From assembly GCA_036365515.1 (NCBI GenBank), contig CM070873.1:214629376-214693375 (forward strand): a DNA stretch of 64,000 bases. The letters run 5' to 3'. Below the pieces are notes generated by a model. That model ran no database searches and had not been told where the DNA came from. It worked only from the letters and a program-made list of their open reading frames with translations. Position numbers and translations under genes: made by a program. Of the stretch, positions 1-12,324 are shown piece after piece. Position 1 is the stretch's first letter, and every line of letters starts with the position of its first letter. The DNA comes from Torymus aiolomorphi. Lineage: Eukaryota > Arthropoda > Insecta > Hymenoptera > Torymidae.

Positions 1-1434
1 GAGCGCGTCGTGCTCGTTACGGAGCCGAGTTTTGTGCTCCGTGTCAGCTTGACTCGCGCCGCGAACCAGGACGGAATAAATTAGCTCAGCCGAAGATTTA
101 AATAGGAGCCGAGCGGGAGGGAAAGACAGCAGAGAGGGGCCGGGATGAAAGAGAGAAAATGAGAGGAGGAAGAAGAGTAGTGCTGAAATCGGCCCGGATA
201 TCGAGAAACAGGGGTACTTTGGCCCTTAGGCGCTCTTTAATAATAAATTCATATCGCTACAAACGCCTGCCCCCCTGGCTTTTCTCTCCTTCTCTCTCCC
301 GGCGTCTGCCCCGTGCGTTGCAGGATTGCTGGAGGGAGGGGGAGAGAGGAAGATAGAAGTGCCGGCTCGTAAGGAAACTCGCCCGGCCCAACGACAAATC
401 TCTTTTTTATGCCGCTTAATAAAACTCGTCTGACATATCTCTGACTGCTACCACTTAATTTCGGGAAGGGCCGCCCGCGCGCAGCGCGCTTAACTTCCTC
501 CGATTCTCCTCTTTCCCTCTATCCCTCCCTCTTTTTCTGCTCTCGTCCTTCTTGCTTTCTTTCTGGCCACTCGGGCCAGCACCGTATCTAATGCCCCTCT
601 TTACTCTTTTATCCGGACTCTCTTTCTTTCCCGCTGCCTGTTCTTTACCCGCTCGAGAACTCTAGAGAAACCCAAAAGGATTTTCTTCTCTGATGGCTAA
701 AGGACAGCGGTGGCCTTCAAGTATTATTCGCTTATTCGTCCTTATTGCAATTGTGTTTCTCCTCCTCTCGCGGTGCCTCCCTCTACGCGTATGCTTGTCT
801 TTGTAAGTGGAGAGTATTTATGCGGCTTTTTGAATTTTATTGCCTGGCTGTTGAGACGATCGGCGAGGGAGGAGGCAGAGAGAACGATGACGAGAGGAGA
901 AGACTAATTGGTTTCTTTGTGTACGCTTTTAAAAGGAGTCGTCTTAGACGGCAAAACCAATTAAGAGCGTATGAATTCATGAGAATCTTGAACGCTCGTA
1001 AATTAAAGTGTTCGATTTTTTTTTATATTCAAAAATCTCCACCCTTGCTAAACCAGTACAGTTGTATTTTGATGATGTTAAGTACTAAAAGGACAACAGA
1101 AATTATGGTTTTATAATTGGCAGTAGATTCTAGTAATATTTATTAATTTAAAAGCGACGGCACCTGCTTTTTAATTAAAATTGTTCATTAAAGATTTTTG
1201 GTGTTTGTTTATCAATAAATAACCTGAAATTTCCGGCCGAGATCAACGAGTAACAAAGTTACTTTAGAGAGCTGCGAAATAATGCACTTAAGCTTAAATC
1301 AATTGAATAATAAATAAAACATGTATTGAAAATCTTCTTGAAAAATAAATGAGATAATTTCACGTATGCGCGACTCTCAATTAAAATGAAAAATCTTTCC
1401 GGCACATCCGCAGTCCAGCTACCTCATACCCTCA

Positions 1435-1507
<73 letters not shown>

Positions 1508-2249
1508 GAATGCACCAGCTAATATACAAAAAATGTCTGCACTGCATGCGGATTATCGACAGCGACCGCTGCGATCCATTTCCGTTCGTGCGTCAAACGC
1601 AGAAAGAAGCGCCGGGCATGTGAGTGTCTGCTTTGCGGGAACGGCTTTAGAGTGTGGAATCTTCTCGGTTTTTTTGCCGATCCCTCGGCCTTTTATGCTA
1701 AACGCTAGCTTCATTTGAATGACGCTAATGCGAAAAACCGATGCATGTTAATGGAGGGACAGAGGAGATGCTCCTGTGTCTGAACGTTTCTTTGGATGCG
1801 ACTATATTTGGGAATGTGTAAAGATTCACCGCTAGTTTTACGCGTATGTCATTAGTCCTCTCTCCATTTTTCGTGCACTGTCACAAATATACCGTCGTGA
1901 ATCATAAGCTAAATAATTTTTGCTAATAAGTATTCAGCTCATACAATAAAAATAAAAAGATTCAAAAAATTTGGAATTTACGATTTCTCTTCGTTTGTGT
2001 ATAAACTTATTCGCTGATGTTCTGAGCATTTCATTAGAAACGTAAGATAAAAGGGATTGTAAGTTAAGGGCACGTAAACGGGAAGTTTAGTATTCTCGGC
2101 GCAAAGAACGACAAAGGTCTCGTCGTCCTGGATGCCTCGATCTCTGGGGCATTTGCGCCTTGAATACTAAACATTGTTTTGACAGCTGACAAATGTCTTT
2201 TTTCTCATTTTCGCCAAATAAGTAAAGAGGAAAAAGGGGGAAGACTCAC
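1..2249. other. noncoding tract, no gene recognised
   Basis: The first 900 bases are GC-rich, with purine/pyrimidine-biased patches; the rest is AT-richer. Open frames here are short and low in complexity, and none resembles a known protein or shows a convincing exon. The tract lies 3' of the last visible exon of the minus-strand Ig-domain gene, so it is probably intron or 3' flank of that gene. Confidence 0.5.
1437..1507. repeat. (CT)n microsatellite
   Basis: About 70 bp of almost pure CT dinucleotide with one TT interruption near the 3' end. It creates an artificial Ser-Leu open frame in this region, which should not be read as a gene. Confidence 0.97.
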
Positions 2250-2325
2250 CGTACAGCCGAATCGTGCCCTCCGTCTCGCCTCTCGGGTTTTTCGCCACGC
2301 ACTTGTAACTGCCGTAGTCCGATTT
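2250..2325 (-). CDS. Ig-domain cell-adhesion protein (lachesin/DIP family), exon with end of Ig domain 3
   Basis: Read on the minus strand, this 76-bp exon follows a ttttacag acceptor and ends at a G|gtgagt donor. It encodes KSDYGSYKCVAKNPRGETEG and then TIRLYG. This is the classic F-G strand end of an I-set/V-set Ig domain: D-x-G-x-Y-x-C followed by AKNPRGE, which is typical of insect lachesins and Dpr-interacting proteins. It starts in phase 0 and joins in frame to the exon at 9866-9649, which ends ...IYDVD. It ends one base into a codon, so at least one more 3' exon (C-terminus, probable GPI signal) must lie beyond the window or be unrecognised. DIPs are cell-surface proteins that bind Dpr partners in neuronal wiring. 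The exact paralogue cannot be decided from one domain. Confidence 0.9.
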
Positions 2326-3022
2326 CTGTAAAACAATTAAAGTTACAATATTAACGTCGATTCAAAACAAAATTGACGTGTAAAGTGGGCAAGCGCGCGA
2401 GTGGAGTGATAGGACGCATAAAGAAAAAGAAGAAAAAAGCACGTGTATGGAAGCGCTCGTAACAAATCTGGCGTCCCGAAGGAATCGATAGCGCAACGAA
2501 AATGTATATCGATGCGAGGAAGAGAGAGAGGGAGAGTATTCTCGTGCACACGCGCGCGCGCACCCGGCTTTATTGCCGGTCGTTAAGCACTTGCAAGCTT
2601 CTGCGGGACGGGGCTACGCAAGAGCGCGTATGAAATGCGCGCGAGAAGCGCGCGTCACCGGATAAGTTCGAGAATTGCGATCGTTTCACTGCGCTACATT
2701 TATTTCTCTTTTCTCCTGGCCCGCTCGCTTTTCTCTTAGTTCCGCGGCGGCGTCGCGAATTTAAGTGTTTTGCGTTTTTGCTTTTTCGGCGCGCCGCTAT
2801 TTCTCATGTCACTGCTCGTACTCTCCGACTGCTATTACAACCCGCGTAAAAATTGAAGCTATTGTAACAACATTGCTACTATATTCGAAATTAATATCGC
2901 TGATGTATTGGCAATACAGATGTACAACAATTGCAAGGCTATTGGCGCTATTTGCCTTGGGTGTTATTTCCAATGTATTGCCAATATCTTAAGATTTAAT
3001 TTTCTAAAAAAAAAAAAAAATT

Positions 3023-3092
3023 CTTGGGTGGATTCGAACTAGGAATCTTCGGATTACTGCTCGCTACCCACCGAGCTAATTCATTGTTTCTG
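3023..3092 (-). other. tRNA-like sequence (left arm)
   Basis: This is the inverted copy of the tRNA-like segment at 3184-3253. Pol III A- and B-box-like blocks are visible, but a clean cloverleaf with standard stems could not be drawn, so it is called tRNA-derived rather than a tRNA gene. Confidence 0.5.
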
Positions 3093-3183
3093 TCAATGAA
3101 CGAAATGGAGGTTAAAAGTTGAAACAAGTGATCATTTGTTTTGAATTAGATTTAACCTCTATTTCGTTTATTGACAGAAACAA

Positions 3184-3253
3184 CGAATTAGCTCGGTGGG
3201 TAGCGAGCAAGTCTAGTAATCCGAAGATTCCTAGTTCGAATCCACCCAAGAAT
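3184..3253 (+). other. tRNA-like sequence (right arm)
   Basis: A-box-like TAGCTCGGTGGGTAGCG and B-box-like AGTTCGAATCC lie about 30 bases apart, as in tRNA-derived SINE heads. The acceptor stem does not pair convincingly. Confidence 0.5.
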
Positions 3254-3428
3254 TTTTTTTTTTTTTAGAAAATTAAATCTTAAGATATTGGCAATACATT
3301 GGAAATAACACCCAAGGCAAATAGCGCCAATAGCCTTGCAATTGTTGTACATCTGTATTGCCAATACATCAGCGATATTAATTTCCAATATAGTAGTAAT
3401 GTTGTTCCAATAGTTTCAATTTTTACGC

Positions 3429-4046
3429 AGGAAGCGGGAAAAGTATCGCGCTTCTGCGCTTCGTAATTTTTCCCTTCGCCCAGAGACGTAGATGCGGGGT
3501 TTTCTACACCGTTATTCCAGCTTTTAGTGAATCACTTCTTTGATTAGCTCGAAATGTCAAATTTCACTAGTCTCAAACGTCCGTATAATTATCTCATCAT
3601 TTAATATGTTCCGTAAAGCTTTTCATTTATCTTTTATAAAACAATAAACTGGATGTGTTTGAAAAAAAGAACAAATAAAATATATATTTATGTGAATATT
3701 TTGACACTTGCAAATTTTGTAATGTTCAAAACTTCTGAAAAAAAAATGTAATTTTTTTTCAAATATGAACAAAATGAAAGCTATTAAAATGAAATTAGTT
3801 TTCCGGATTACTTATTTCGAATATTAAAACATGTCACTATGAATACTGACAAAAATGATAACGTAATAATAGGAAGTGAAAAATGGAGGGGATAATATTC
3901 ATTTATTTAATTTTATAATTATCTTTGACAAATATAAGTATATCACAAAATATACTCACTAGCTTAGTTGCCGTTCGACTATGAAACGAACAATGCGCTT
4001 AATGAAAGTTAAGTGAAGTATTTTGTGTTACTATATTTAAATAGTT
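3429..4046. other. AT-rich spacer and likely promoter of the nested gene
   Basis: No open frame of note. An A/T-rich TATATTTAA at about 4032-4040 lies only a few bases before the ATG at 4047, too close to be the TATA box of that start. The true transcription start is not identifiable from the sequence. Confidence 0.35.
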
Positions 4047-4116
4047 ATGAGACTTTATAATCATTTAGCACTTATTGTGTTTTGTATTACACTTCAAAAT
4101 GCAACGGCACTGACAG
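4047..4116 (+). CDS. exon 1 of nested gene: signal peptide
   Basis: Twenty-three codons: a short basic N-terminus, a hydrophobic core (LALIVFCITL) and small residues near the end (ATALT), as expected for signal-peptidase cleavage. The donor gtaagt is consensus. The split codon G|GC makes Gly with exon 2. Confidence 0.8.
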
Positions 4117-5159
4117 GTAAGTGTTTACAGTACAACTAAAAAATTATATTATTAAATTTCTCAAATTGAATAATAAGTATATAAATTTTTGAAACTTTCA
4201 AGTATGTAGAGCATTATATTATAATTATTTAATAAAGTTTTTAATACTTTTAAGTTCGAAATAATATCAATACAAAATATTACTATTTTTACGGCTTTAT
4301 GATGAAATGTTATCTTTAATTAAAAAGTTTAACCTTAAATGATCGCCACTTTATTAAAAATTGTTGCTAAAGTGTAAGGTTCATCCTCAGCCAGAGCGAA
4401 GAGGATTCAAATGTCTAAGATATATCGTGAACCACGTGCTTCCTTTTTTCATTAATAATGATTTCTTTTAAGAAAAACGTATTCTAAAATAGAGTGACAA
4501 TTCACATTGTAGTGCTACACGTCAACAGTAATAAATAACAATATAACATTATTTATTAGATCAATTTATTAATATAAAAAGAAATATCTCAAACTAAAAA
4601 AATTAAGATTACAATCCCGTATCTTCTATATAAATTCTCTAACTGTAATCGTTTCAGGTCAAAATATAAGTTTGTTTTTGCATAAACTTTTTATTTTTCA
4701 GAACAAAAATTAATTTATCATGTAATAATAAATTAAGTTTGTGGAAGATAAGTGTCTATGAAGTGTTAGCAGTTTTTTTTCAATTTGATTGTTTATTTTA
4801 AAAAAATATAGATCAAGTTCAGTTGGAAATTCAGAGCATCGCGATCCATCGTTATGAGTTGAGAACTCCGTTTCCAATGAAAACGAATCTTTAGATAAGA
4901 TATACATTATACTCCAAAACATAAACAAATACCTAATTACAAACTAATGATGCAATTACAATACTGTCTGAAAAAAAACAAAGACCGGCTGTTGTAAAGC
5001 ATTTAAATATTGAATTTAATTGGTCTGCTATAGGCGCCAAAATCTGCTGCCAAAATATTTTCGGCATTTTTAGTATTTAAAAATAAATAAAATAAAATAA
5101 AGCATTACAAAATAAAATTACGCATTTGTCTAATTATCTTAGTATCTGAAAAAAGAATT

Positions 5160-5302
<143 letters not shown>

Positions 5303-6639
5303 GTCAAAAACAAAATTTAGCTAGTACCTGTTATATAAATGTGAATTATACAATATTTTTATACTGTTTTATTATACGTTTAACAGTTTAAGAAATTTAG
5401 CATGAAATAAAATTGCTATAAAATACGATAAAATTACTAACAAATTTGTATTTAAACTTTATGGAAATTTTTCTCATCCTAATTATATTTTATTTATAGT
5501 TTCCTAATGAAAGTACAATAAATATATTTAATTTTTTAGGCATATTTGGTTCCACCAATATTTTTAAGAATGAGCAAAGAAAGAATCCAGACAAAATCAA
5601 CAGAAATACGTCGATGGTGGGAAAATTAACCCTTGGCCCGATAAATTTTGTCGGTAGTATATCAAATTCGCAATCTTCATTAGTTAAAGATAATGGAGGT
5701 AGCAGCGATAACTTATTTAAGAAGTCACTTTTTAATAGCGAGTTGTCAGAGTATAACAATCAGAAACACATCAACAATGAAAACGTTCAATTCAAGAATG
5801 CTGCAGATACTGTTACAGATGATTTACTCCTTACAATCCAAACAAATTTAGCAAATAACGAAGCTAATAAAAATTATATGGCTAATAGGAATGATATTGA
5901 AAACAAAAAGACTGAAAATAAACAAAGCTCAGTTAGCCCAAATAATGTTGTTAATAGTCAACAAACCATTCTAATAAAAAATCAAAAAAATAAAATTTCC
6001 AATGAAAATAGTGATAGTATAAATATTATATCTGAGAATATGATTGATCTAGAGAAAAAATCTAAGGCATTCTTCTATACAACTTCACAAACCATCACAT
6101 GTACAGTACTAAATCATCCAGAGAATGAAGAAATCAAGATTTATGATACGTTACCAGAAAATGACGGAAATGAAGATTTAATAAATGCAATGAACAGTCT
6201 AGTAGAAAATTTCAATGGTTACAAGGGTTGTAATGATGAAAAACTTAATACAAAGCAATGGACTAAAAATGCTTTCAAAAATTCTAAAAACGACAAAGAA
6301 CGTAATCGCAAAAAACAGACAGTAATTTGTACACTAGTAAATCACCCAATAACGAAAGAAACATATTTTTCCTACAGTGATATAAATGTTAACGATATAA
6401 AAGAACAGTATCTACCTTGCCATGTCAAGAATTCGGAAAATAAAATAGTATCAAAAATACAATCCAATTACAATGGAATTAGGATTAATTGTGATAAAAA
6501 TTCAGCATCGACCAATCACATACTACAACAATATAACACTATGACAACTAACAGCAGTTCGCAGCAACAATCAATGCATCATGTTATATCGGCTTCTACC
6601 AGTAGTACACAGTAGCATTACAATACTTCAACATCTACC

Positions 6640-8117
6640 ACTAATACAGTAGATGAGTTATATCAACATAATAATATTTTTGTACCTACTGCCAATACAC
6701 AACATCAATCAGGCCATAATTACTCTTTAGGATCTACAAACAGTACGCTAGGCGAGTCAGTGCATCAAAATACTTTCGGATTAACCAGTAATACGCAAGA
6801 GCATACGAATCAATATATAAGTTCGGGATCTACCAGCTATTCACAACCACAATCTGCGCATTACAATATTTCAACATCTTCCACAAGTACACAAAAGCAA
6901 TCGGAGCAACATTATGCTTTGGGATCTACGAGCAGTACACTAGGCGAGTCAAATCATCAAAATACTATCGGATTAACCAGTGATACGCAAGGGCACACGG
7001 ATCAAGATATTAATTCGGGATCTATCAGCAATTCACATTAACAATCAGCGCATTACAATACTTCAACATCTTCCACAAGTACACAAAAGCAATCGGAGCC
7101 AAATTATGCCTTGGGATCTACCAGCAGTAGACTAGGCGAGTCAGAGCATCAAAATACTGTCAGGTTAACCAGTAATATGCAAGAGCATACGGATCAATAT
7201 ATTAGTTCGGGATCTACCAGCAATTCATATCAACAATCAGCGCATTAAAATACTTCAGTATCTTCCACAAGTACACAAAAGCAATCGGAGCAACATTATA
7301 CCTTGGAATCTACGAGCAGTACACTTGGCGAGTCAAGGCATCAAAATACTGTCGGATTAACGAGAAAAACGCAAGGGCATACGGATCAATATATTAATTA
7401 GGGATCTACCAGCAATTCACATCAACAATCAGCGCATTACAATACTTCAGCATCTTCCACAAGTACACAAAAGCAATCGGAGCAACATTATGCTTTGGGA
7501 TCTACGAGCTGTACACTAGGCGAGTCAGTGCATCAAAATACTGTTGGATTAACCAGTAATATGCAAGACCACACGGATCAATATATTAATTCGGGATCTA
7601 CCAGCAATTCACATCAACAATTAGCGCATTACAATACTTCAGCATCTTCCACAAGTACACAAAAGTAATCGGAGCAACATTATGCTTTGGGAACTACGAG
7701 CAGTACACTAGGCGAGTCAGAGCATCAAAATACTGTTGGATTAACCAGTAATATGCAAGAGCACACGGATCAATATATTAATTCGGAATCTACCAGCTAT
7801 TCACATCAACAATCTGCGCATTACAATACTTCAACATCTTCCACAAGTACACAAAAGCAATCGGAGCAACATTATGCTTTGGGATCTACGAGCAGTACAC
7901 TAGACGAGTCAAAGCATCAAAATACTGTCGGATTAACCAGTAGTACGCAAGAGCACACGAATCAATATATTAATTCGGGATCTACCAGCAATTCATATCA
8001 ACAATTAGCGTATTACAATACTTCAATATCTTCCACAAGTACACAAAAGCAATCGGAGCAACATTATGCTTTGGGATCTACGAGCACTAAACTAGGCGAG
8101 TCAGAGCATGAAAATAC
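6640..8117 (+). repeat. 192-bp coding minisatellite, eight units (64-aa repeat)
   Basis: The marker GGCGAG recurs at 6751, 6943, 7135, 7327, 7519, 7711, 7903 (changed to GACGAG) and 8095, every interval exactly 192 bp. The unit encodes a Ser/Thr/Gln/Asn-rich peptide containing STLGES, HQNTVGLTS, QEHTDQYIN, SAHYNTSTSSTSTQKQSEQ and HYALGS. No indel has accumulated in eight units, while four of the five nonsense codons fall inside them. Confidence 0.95.
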
Positions 8118-8760
8118 TACAGCAGATAATACTGTGACATTCGTATCCAATATCAATAATCACATAATAGAACCGCAAACTATTGCCACTACAAAACCAA
8201 GTAATGATTTACCTGTAACGGATTATGTAACAGTAATGGAAGCTCCAACTTTCGACTACATTACACTAGATAATGTTGTGACAATCGTATCTAATAATCA
8301 TAATAACATAGTAGAATCGCAAACTATTGACACCACAAAACCGAGTGATGATTTACCTGTAACGGATCATGTAACAGTAACGGAAGCTTCAACTGTCGAC
8401 TACGTTACAGCAGATAATGTTGTGACTATCGTATCCAATAATAATAATAACATAATAAAATCGCAAACTATTGACACTACAAAACCGAGTGATGATTTAC
8501 CTATAACGGATTTTGTAACAATAACGGAAGCTTCAACTGGCGACTACATTACAGCAGATAATGGTGTGATAATGGTATCCAATAATGATAATTACATATT
8601 AGAATCGCAAACTATTGACACTACAAAACCGAGTGATGATTTACCTGTAACGGATTATGTAACAGTAAGCGGAATCTTCAACTGGTGACTACATTACAGC
8701 AGATAATAATGTGACAATCATTTCCAATAATAACGTTGACATAATAGAAACAGAAACTAC
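8118..8760 (+). repeat. 144-bp coding minisatellite, four to five units (48-aa repeat)
   Basis: The word GATTTACC recurs at 8206, 8350, 8494 and 8638, exactly 144 bp apart; a fifth degenerate unit follows. The unit encodes TADNVVTIVSNN, ESQTIDTTKPSDDLPVTD and YVTVTEAS-like stretches. The fourth unit carries a one-base insertion (GTAACGGAAGC in sister units versus GTAAGCGGAATC near 8670). Confidence 0.93.
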
Positions 8761-9546
8761 TGACACTAGAAACTCAACTGATGAATTACTTTCGCATGAA
8801 TTATATGTAAGTTCTACCAAAAGTTATCAATTTGCACCTGACTACTTCACAGTAACCGATGGGACTACAATAAAATATGATAACATTGATGAAACGGAGC
8901 AATTCCAAACAACTACGGTCGATGATTACAGTATATCTGTTAATACAACAAAGCAAAATTTTGATGGCGTTCCTGTCAAAACTACTGAGCAAAGGATTAC
9001 GATTAAACCAAGTACAAATTATATAATGATTACCCCGGCTCCATCTGACAATCGCATCATAACAAATAATGATGGGGGAACGTTTCATAGTCCTATCAAC
9101 ACGCACATTCAAAATGACATTTCTGAAAGCTCAGAATCTCATATTTCTCATGTTTCCCAAAATGTCAACAATATGACACTGACAAGTAACAGCCTTAAAA
9201 ATTTTACAGAAACTTTAGGAAACATAACATCAACTCTATCTGATTTAAATAATAATGATTTGTTGGCATCTTCTAATAAGGAATTAACAGTTAATAATCT
9301 TATTTCGGTGAACAGTAACGCAAAACTTGGTATAGTTGGAGTTGGAGTATAGTTGGTCGTTATACGACCTGAAGATAACACTATTACAGAGTCTTGCAAG
9401 AGCTTTATTCAATACTTGATTAAATTGTTTTCTGATGTGGTAAGAAATAATTATGGATGTGAAAATTGTATTTCTACAACAACGAATTAAGCCTCAGAAA
9501 AGCTTCTGTAAATTGTTCTAGATTTAATATTAATTTAAATTTGATA

Positions 9547-9552
9547 AATAAA
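9547..9552 (+). terminator. polyadenylation signal AATAAA of the nested gene
   Basis: AATAAA lies 195 bp after the final stop of the repeat-protein frame, followed by a T-rich stretch. The position fits the 3' end of the nested transcript. Confidence 0.55.
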
Positions 9553-9648
9553 ACTTTGTAAAAGATAACTTTTCGATTGTGATTACTGCTAAATGATTTA
9601 TTTGAAATGATGAAAAGTTCAATTCAGAAAATATAGAGGTACACTTAC

Positions 9649-9866
9649 ATCAACATCGTAAATAGTGAGGGTCATATTCGTCTTATATGACGGCTTCTCT
9701 GGTGTTGACATGACCTTGTATTTTTTACTCTCGTGGATCATCACGCCATCGTCTCTTGTCCAATAATTCAAGGACGTCGGATGAGCCTCTGTGTGGCATT
9801 CAAGAGTAACCGAATAGCCTAGAGGGACACCAACCAACTGATGCGGTATCCACAGCATGGGAGGAA
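9649..9866 (-). CDS. Ig-domain cell-adhesion protein (lachesin/DIP family), exon with most of Ig domain 3
   Basis: On the minus strand a 218-bp exon follows a ggtttcag acceptor and ends at GAT|gtaagt. After two carried bases it encodes PPMLWIPHQLVGVPLGYSVT, then LECHTEAHPTSLNYWTRDDG and on to TLTIYDVD. Ig landmarks are the B-strand Cys (LEC), the C-strand Trp (YW) and the E strand (MTLTI). The PPMLWIPHQLVGVP-G linker and HPTSLNYW are hallmarks of the third Ig domain of insect DIP/lachesin proteins. It splices in phase 0 to 2325-2250, which supplies the F-strand Cys. The exons for Ig1, Ig2 and the signal peptide should lie at higher coordinates but were not found in this window, implying another very long intron. 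Confidence 0.92.
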
Positions 9867-10161
9867 CTGAAACCAAGATGCGAAAATTGGGGATTAGTTA
9901 TACATAACAAGCCATAACCAAAGCGACTACTTTATATTTGTGTAGTTGCCTTTGTGTAAATATCGTAGCAGAAGCGAGGTATTAGAGTACAGGGAGTTTA
10001 TACGCATGGAATGAGGAGTGATTGATTGACTCATAAATGTTCCAATTACCAGTAGAACACGATAAACATCGATACGCTTCGTCGAGCTTCTATAAATTAC
10101 AAATTGATTTGCTATTTGCACTACCATTGGTGACTTAATATTTTTAATTTGCACTTATTTT
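9867..10161. other. intronic spacer
   Basis: AT-rich, no gene seen. It is presumed intron upstream of the Ig domain 3 exon. Confidence 0.4.
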
Positions 10162-10281
10162 GCTTCCTCCTAGAGGAAGCTTTGTGATAGTAAATTTTTG
10201 AGTTGTTGTAAAAACATGTTATAATTGTGTTCCAAGGTGTTAGGAATCAAAATACATGGTTTTTGAAAAATGTTTGTATGG

Positions 10282-10358
<77 letters not shown>

Positions 10359-11975
10359 TACCGCTTTATTTTCGGATCTACGCGGTCGATTTTAACCAGA
10401 AGGGTCTCATTTTTTTTGTTTTTTGATTCCGAATTCGGGAAAAAAATAATTTTGTACGACTAACTGATTCGTTTTTGTTTTATGTCGAATTTTTCATTTT
10501 CGAAAAATTTATTTTTGATTTTTTTTAATGATTGGATTTAAATTTTATAATCGGATGGGTAGCGTTCGAAAGAGCATAAAAAACCTATATTTAAAAAAAA
10601 AATTTCTCTAGCTATCACGGTTATTAACAAAAACGTGTTTTTTTTTTTAAATGCTTATAACTCCCAAACTAAATGGTCAATTTTTTGACAAAAATCATGA
10701 TAATGGAGATTATGAATAGCTATAATGTGTATAAAATTGAATCCATTCTGTTGGTTAGTTTTTGAGAAAAAAATTAAAAAATGGAAAAAACGTGTTTTAG
10801 GTGGCGACAATTTACGGGAGTAAAATTGTGTTAATCGCTTCAAAATTCCTTGTAGAGGTAGATTTTTGGTTGCCACCTGTACCTTTCTTTGAGATAGATG
10901 ATTGGTTCATAAATTTCAGAGATTTTAAGGTTAAAATTTTTGTAACCTCTTTTTCGAATCGTAATTTCTCGAGAACAGCTGTATGTATCAGAATGGGATA
11001 GGTAGCATTTAAAAGAGAATTAAAATACCTATATTTTCTAAAAAAAAAAGTTTCTAGCTTTCACGGTTCTTTGGTTATGAACAAAAACGTAAAACACGAA
11101 AAATGAAAAAAATGAGTTTTGTATGTCCAACGATTCCGGAGGGAAAATTGTCGTAATTTCTTCAAAATTCCTTGTGGAGGTAGATTTTGGATAGCTCTTG
11201 GTCGAGTTCTTTGGGCAAAATAATTGGTCCATAAATTTCAGAGATATTTGAGGTTAAAATTTTTTAATTTTTTTTAAATCGTAATTTCTCGAGAACGGTT
11301 CTATGAATCAGCTACAGATTTCTAGACAATTTTGTATGTGATATAGATATTATGTATGTGAATTTTCATCAAGATCGTACGATTACTTTTTGATATTCAA
11401 AATTTTCCTATTTTACAAAGTTATTTTATTTGTCGCCTGATAACTAGAGAAAACTTGTTATAATTTTTTTAAATTTGGCGGAGATGTAGAGTGTATATTA
11501 TTTATTATATGCGTTTTTAGAGTAAAAGAATTCGTTTATGAATTTCAGATATATTCGAGGTTAAAACTGATTTAGCCTTCTTTTCAAATCGTAATTTTTT
11601 GGATATATCTATACTAGAAAATGGAAATAACACGTGCTATGCGTGCGTGTTGTTCACAAGAAAATCAACCGATAGTCCTAAAATTTGGGAGAGATATATT
11701 TTTTTTATATCTTCAAACTGAATTCGTTGCCCAATAAAATCGAACTATTACGACGAAAGATATTTGAGGTTTAAAATAAAACTAATTGAACATGTGATAA
11801 TATTTTGAAAAAATTGATTTATAAAAATATCGGGTTGTCGCACAAGAAAAAGAGTAACAAGAATGAATTTTCGAAAAATATATATTAATTTATTACGAAT
11901 ATTCATAAAGAAAATTGGGTATGATACAATTAATTATTGTTATAAAAAATTTAAAAAAATGAATAAATACATTAT
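10162..11975 (+). mobile_element. dispersed repeat R1, long copy
   Basis: The copy starts with a small perfect hairpin (GCTTCCTC-CTA-GAGGAAGC, 10162-10180), followed about 100 bp later by a (TG)n tract and then about 1.6 kb of AT-rich sequence. Within it, phrases such as TTTCAGAGATATTTGAGGTT and CGTAATTTCTCGAGAAC recur every few hundred bases. Related inverted copies lie at about 46.7-48.1 kb and 48.8-50.2 kb, and a short copy at 58.1 kb. No coding frame is kept, so class and autonomous partner are unknown. Confidence 0.7.
10283..10357. repeat. (TG)n microsatellite inside R1
   Basis: About 75 bp of uninterrupted TG. The same position in other R1 copies is also a TG/AC tract, so it is an inherited part of the element. 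Confidence 0.95.
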
Positions 11976-12015
11976 TTTGAGGAAGCTAAGTGCCAATGTA
12001 TTGGCAGCGGTTTTT
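11976..12015 (-). repeat. short dispersed repeat R2 (hairpin, minus orientation)
   Basis: On the minus strand it reads ACCGCTGCCAATACATTGGC followed by a GCTTCCTC word. The inner TGCCAAT/ATTGGCA forms a stem. Plus-strand relatives are at 22,494, 23,628 and 58,528. Confidence 0.6.
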
Positions 12016-12116
12016 GGAATTGTAATGCAGAATACAGTCTCCTTTTGATTTTTAGTTTCCTTTTGTCTGGTTGAACTTTCTTGCGAATATCTTTGTTGTG
12101 CTAAGCATTCTTTTTT

Positions 12117-12324
12117 AAAGTGAAGCGATACCCACGCTATTACTCAAAATTGGGTTCCTGTTTTTCTCATTCAATTCTTAATTTTAAGGAAAAAACTCTT
12201 TGATACGTTATAGTTCTTTACTGAACTTAAAACGTGTTAAAGAGTTTTTTTCAAAAAGTTTAAAATTGAAGGAGAAAAGCGGGAACCCAGAATTGAGTAA
12301 TAGTGTGGGTATCACATCACCTTA
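12117..12324. repeat. MITE-like hairpin, about 210 bp
   Basis: Left end GATACCCAC and TATTACTCAA, with GGGTTCC, are mirrored on the right by GGAACCC, TTGAGTAATA and GTGGGTATC. The centre is AT-rich. No coding capacity. Confidence 0.65.

Larger units (their letters stand above)
2844..3428. mobile_element. 585-bp foldback element with a tRNA-like segment in each arm
   Basis: Two arms of roughly 280 bp are near-perfect inverted copies around a short centre near 3136. The right arm reads (plus strand, about 3184-3253) a tRNA-like stretch with an A-box-like TAGCTCGGTGGGTAGCG and a B-box-like AGTTCGAATCC, followed by an A/T run. The left arm carries the same on the minus strand (about 3023-3092). 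The outer arms contain TATTGGCAATAC-type palindromic words. This looks like a tRNA-derived SINE-like sequence captured as an inverted dimer, or a foldback MITE that picked up a tRNA. No protein is encoded. Target duplications are not evident. Confidence 0.8.

Noticed and set aside
1386..1718. 110-codon plus-strand open frame with a Ser-Leu run
   Set aside because: The run is the (CT)n microsatellite; the flanks have no protein similarity or splice context.
8801..9399. Minus-strand open frames over the 3' part of the nested gene
   Set aside because: They are antisense shadows; the plus strand carries the repeat-consistent frame.
10227..10463. Cys-Val repeat protein
   Set aside because: It is translation of the (TG)n tract; the same applies to the AC-tract His-Thr frames at 47.8-48.1 and 49.97-50.16 kb.
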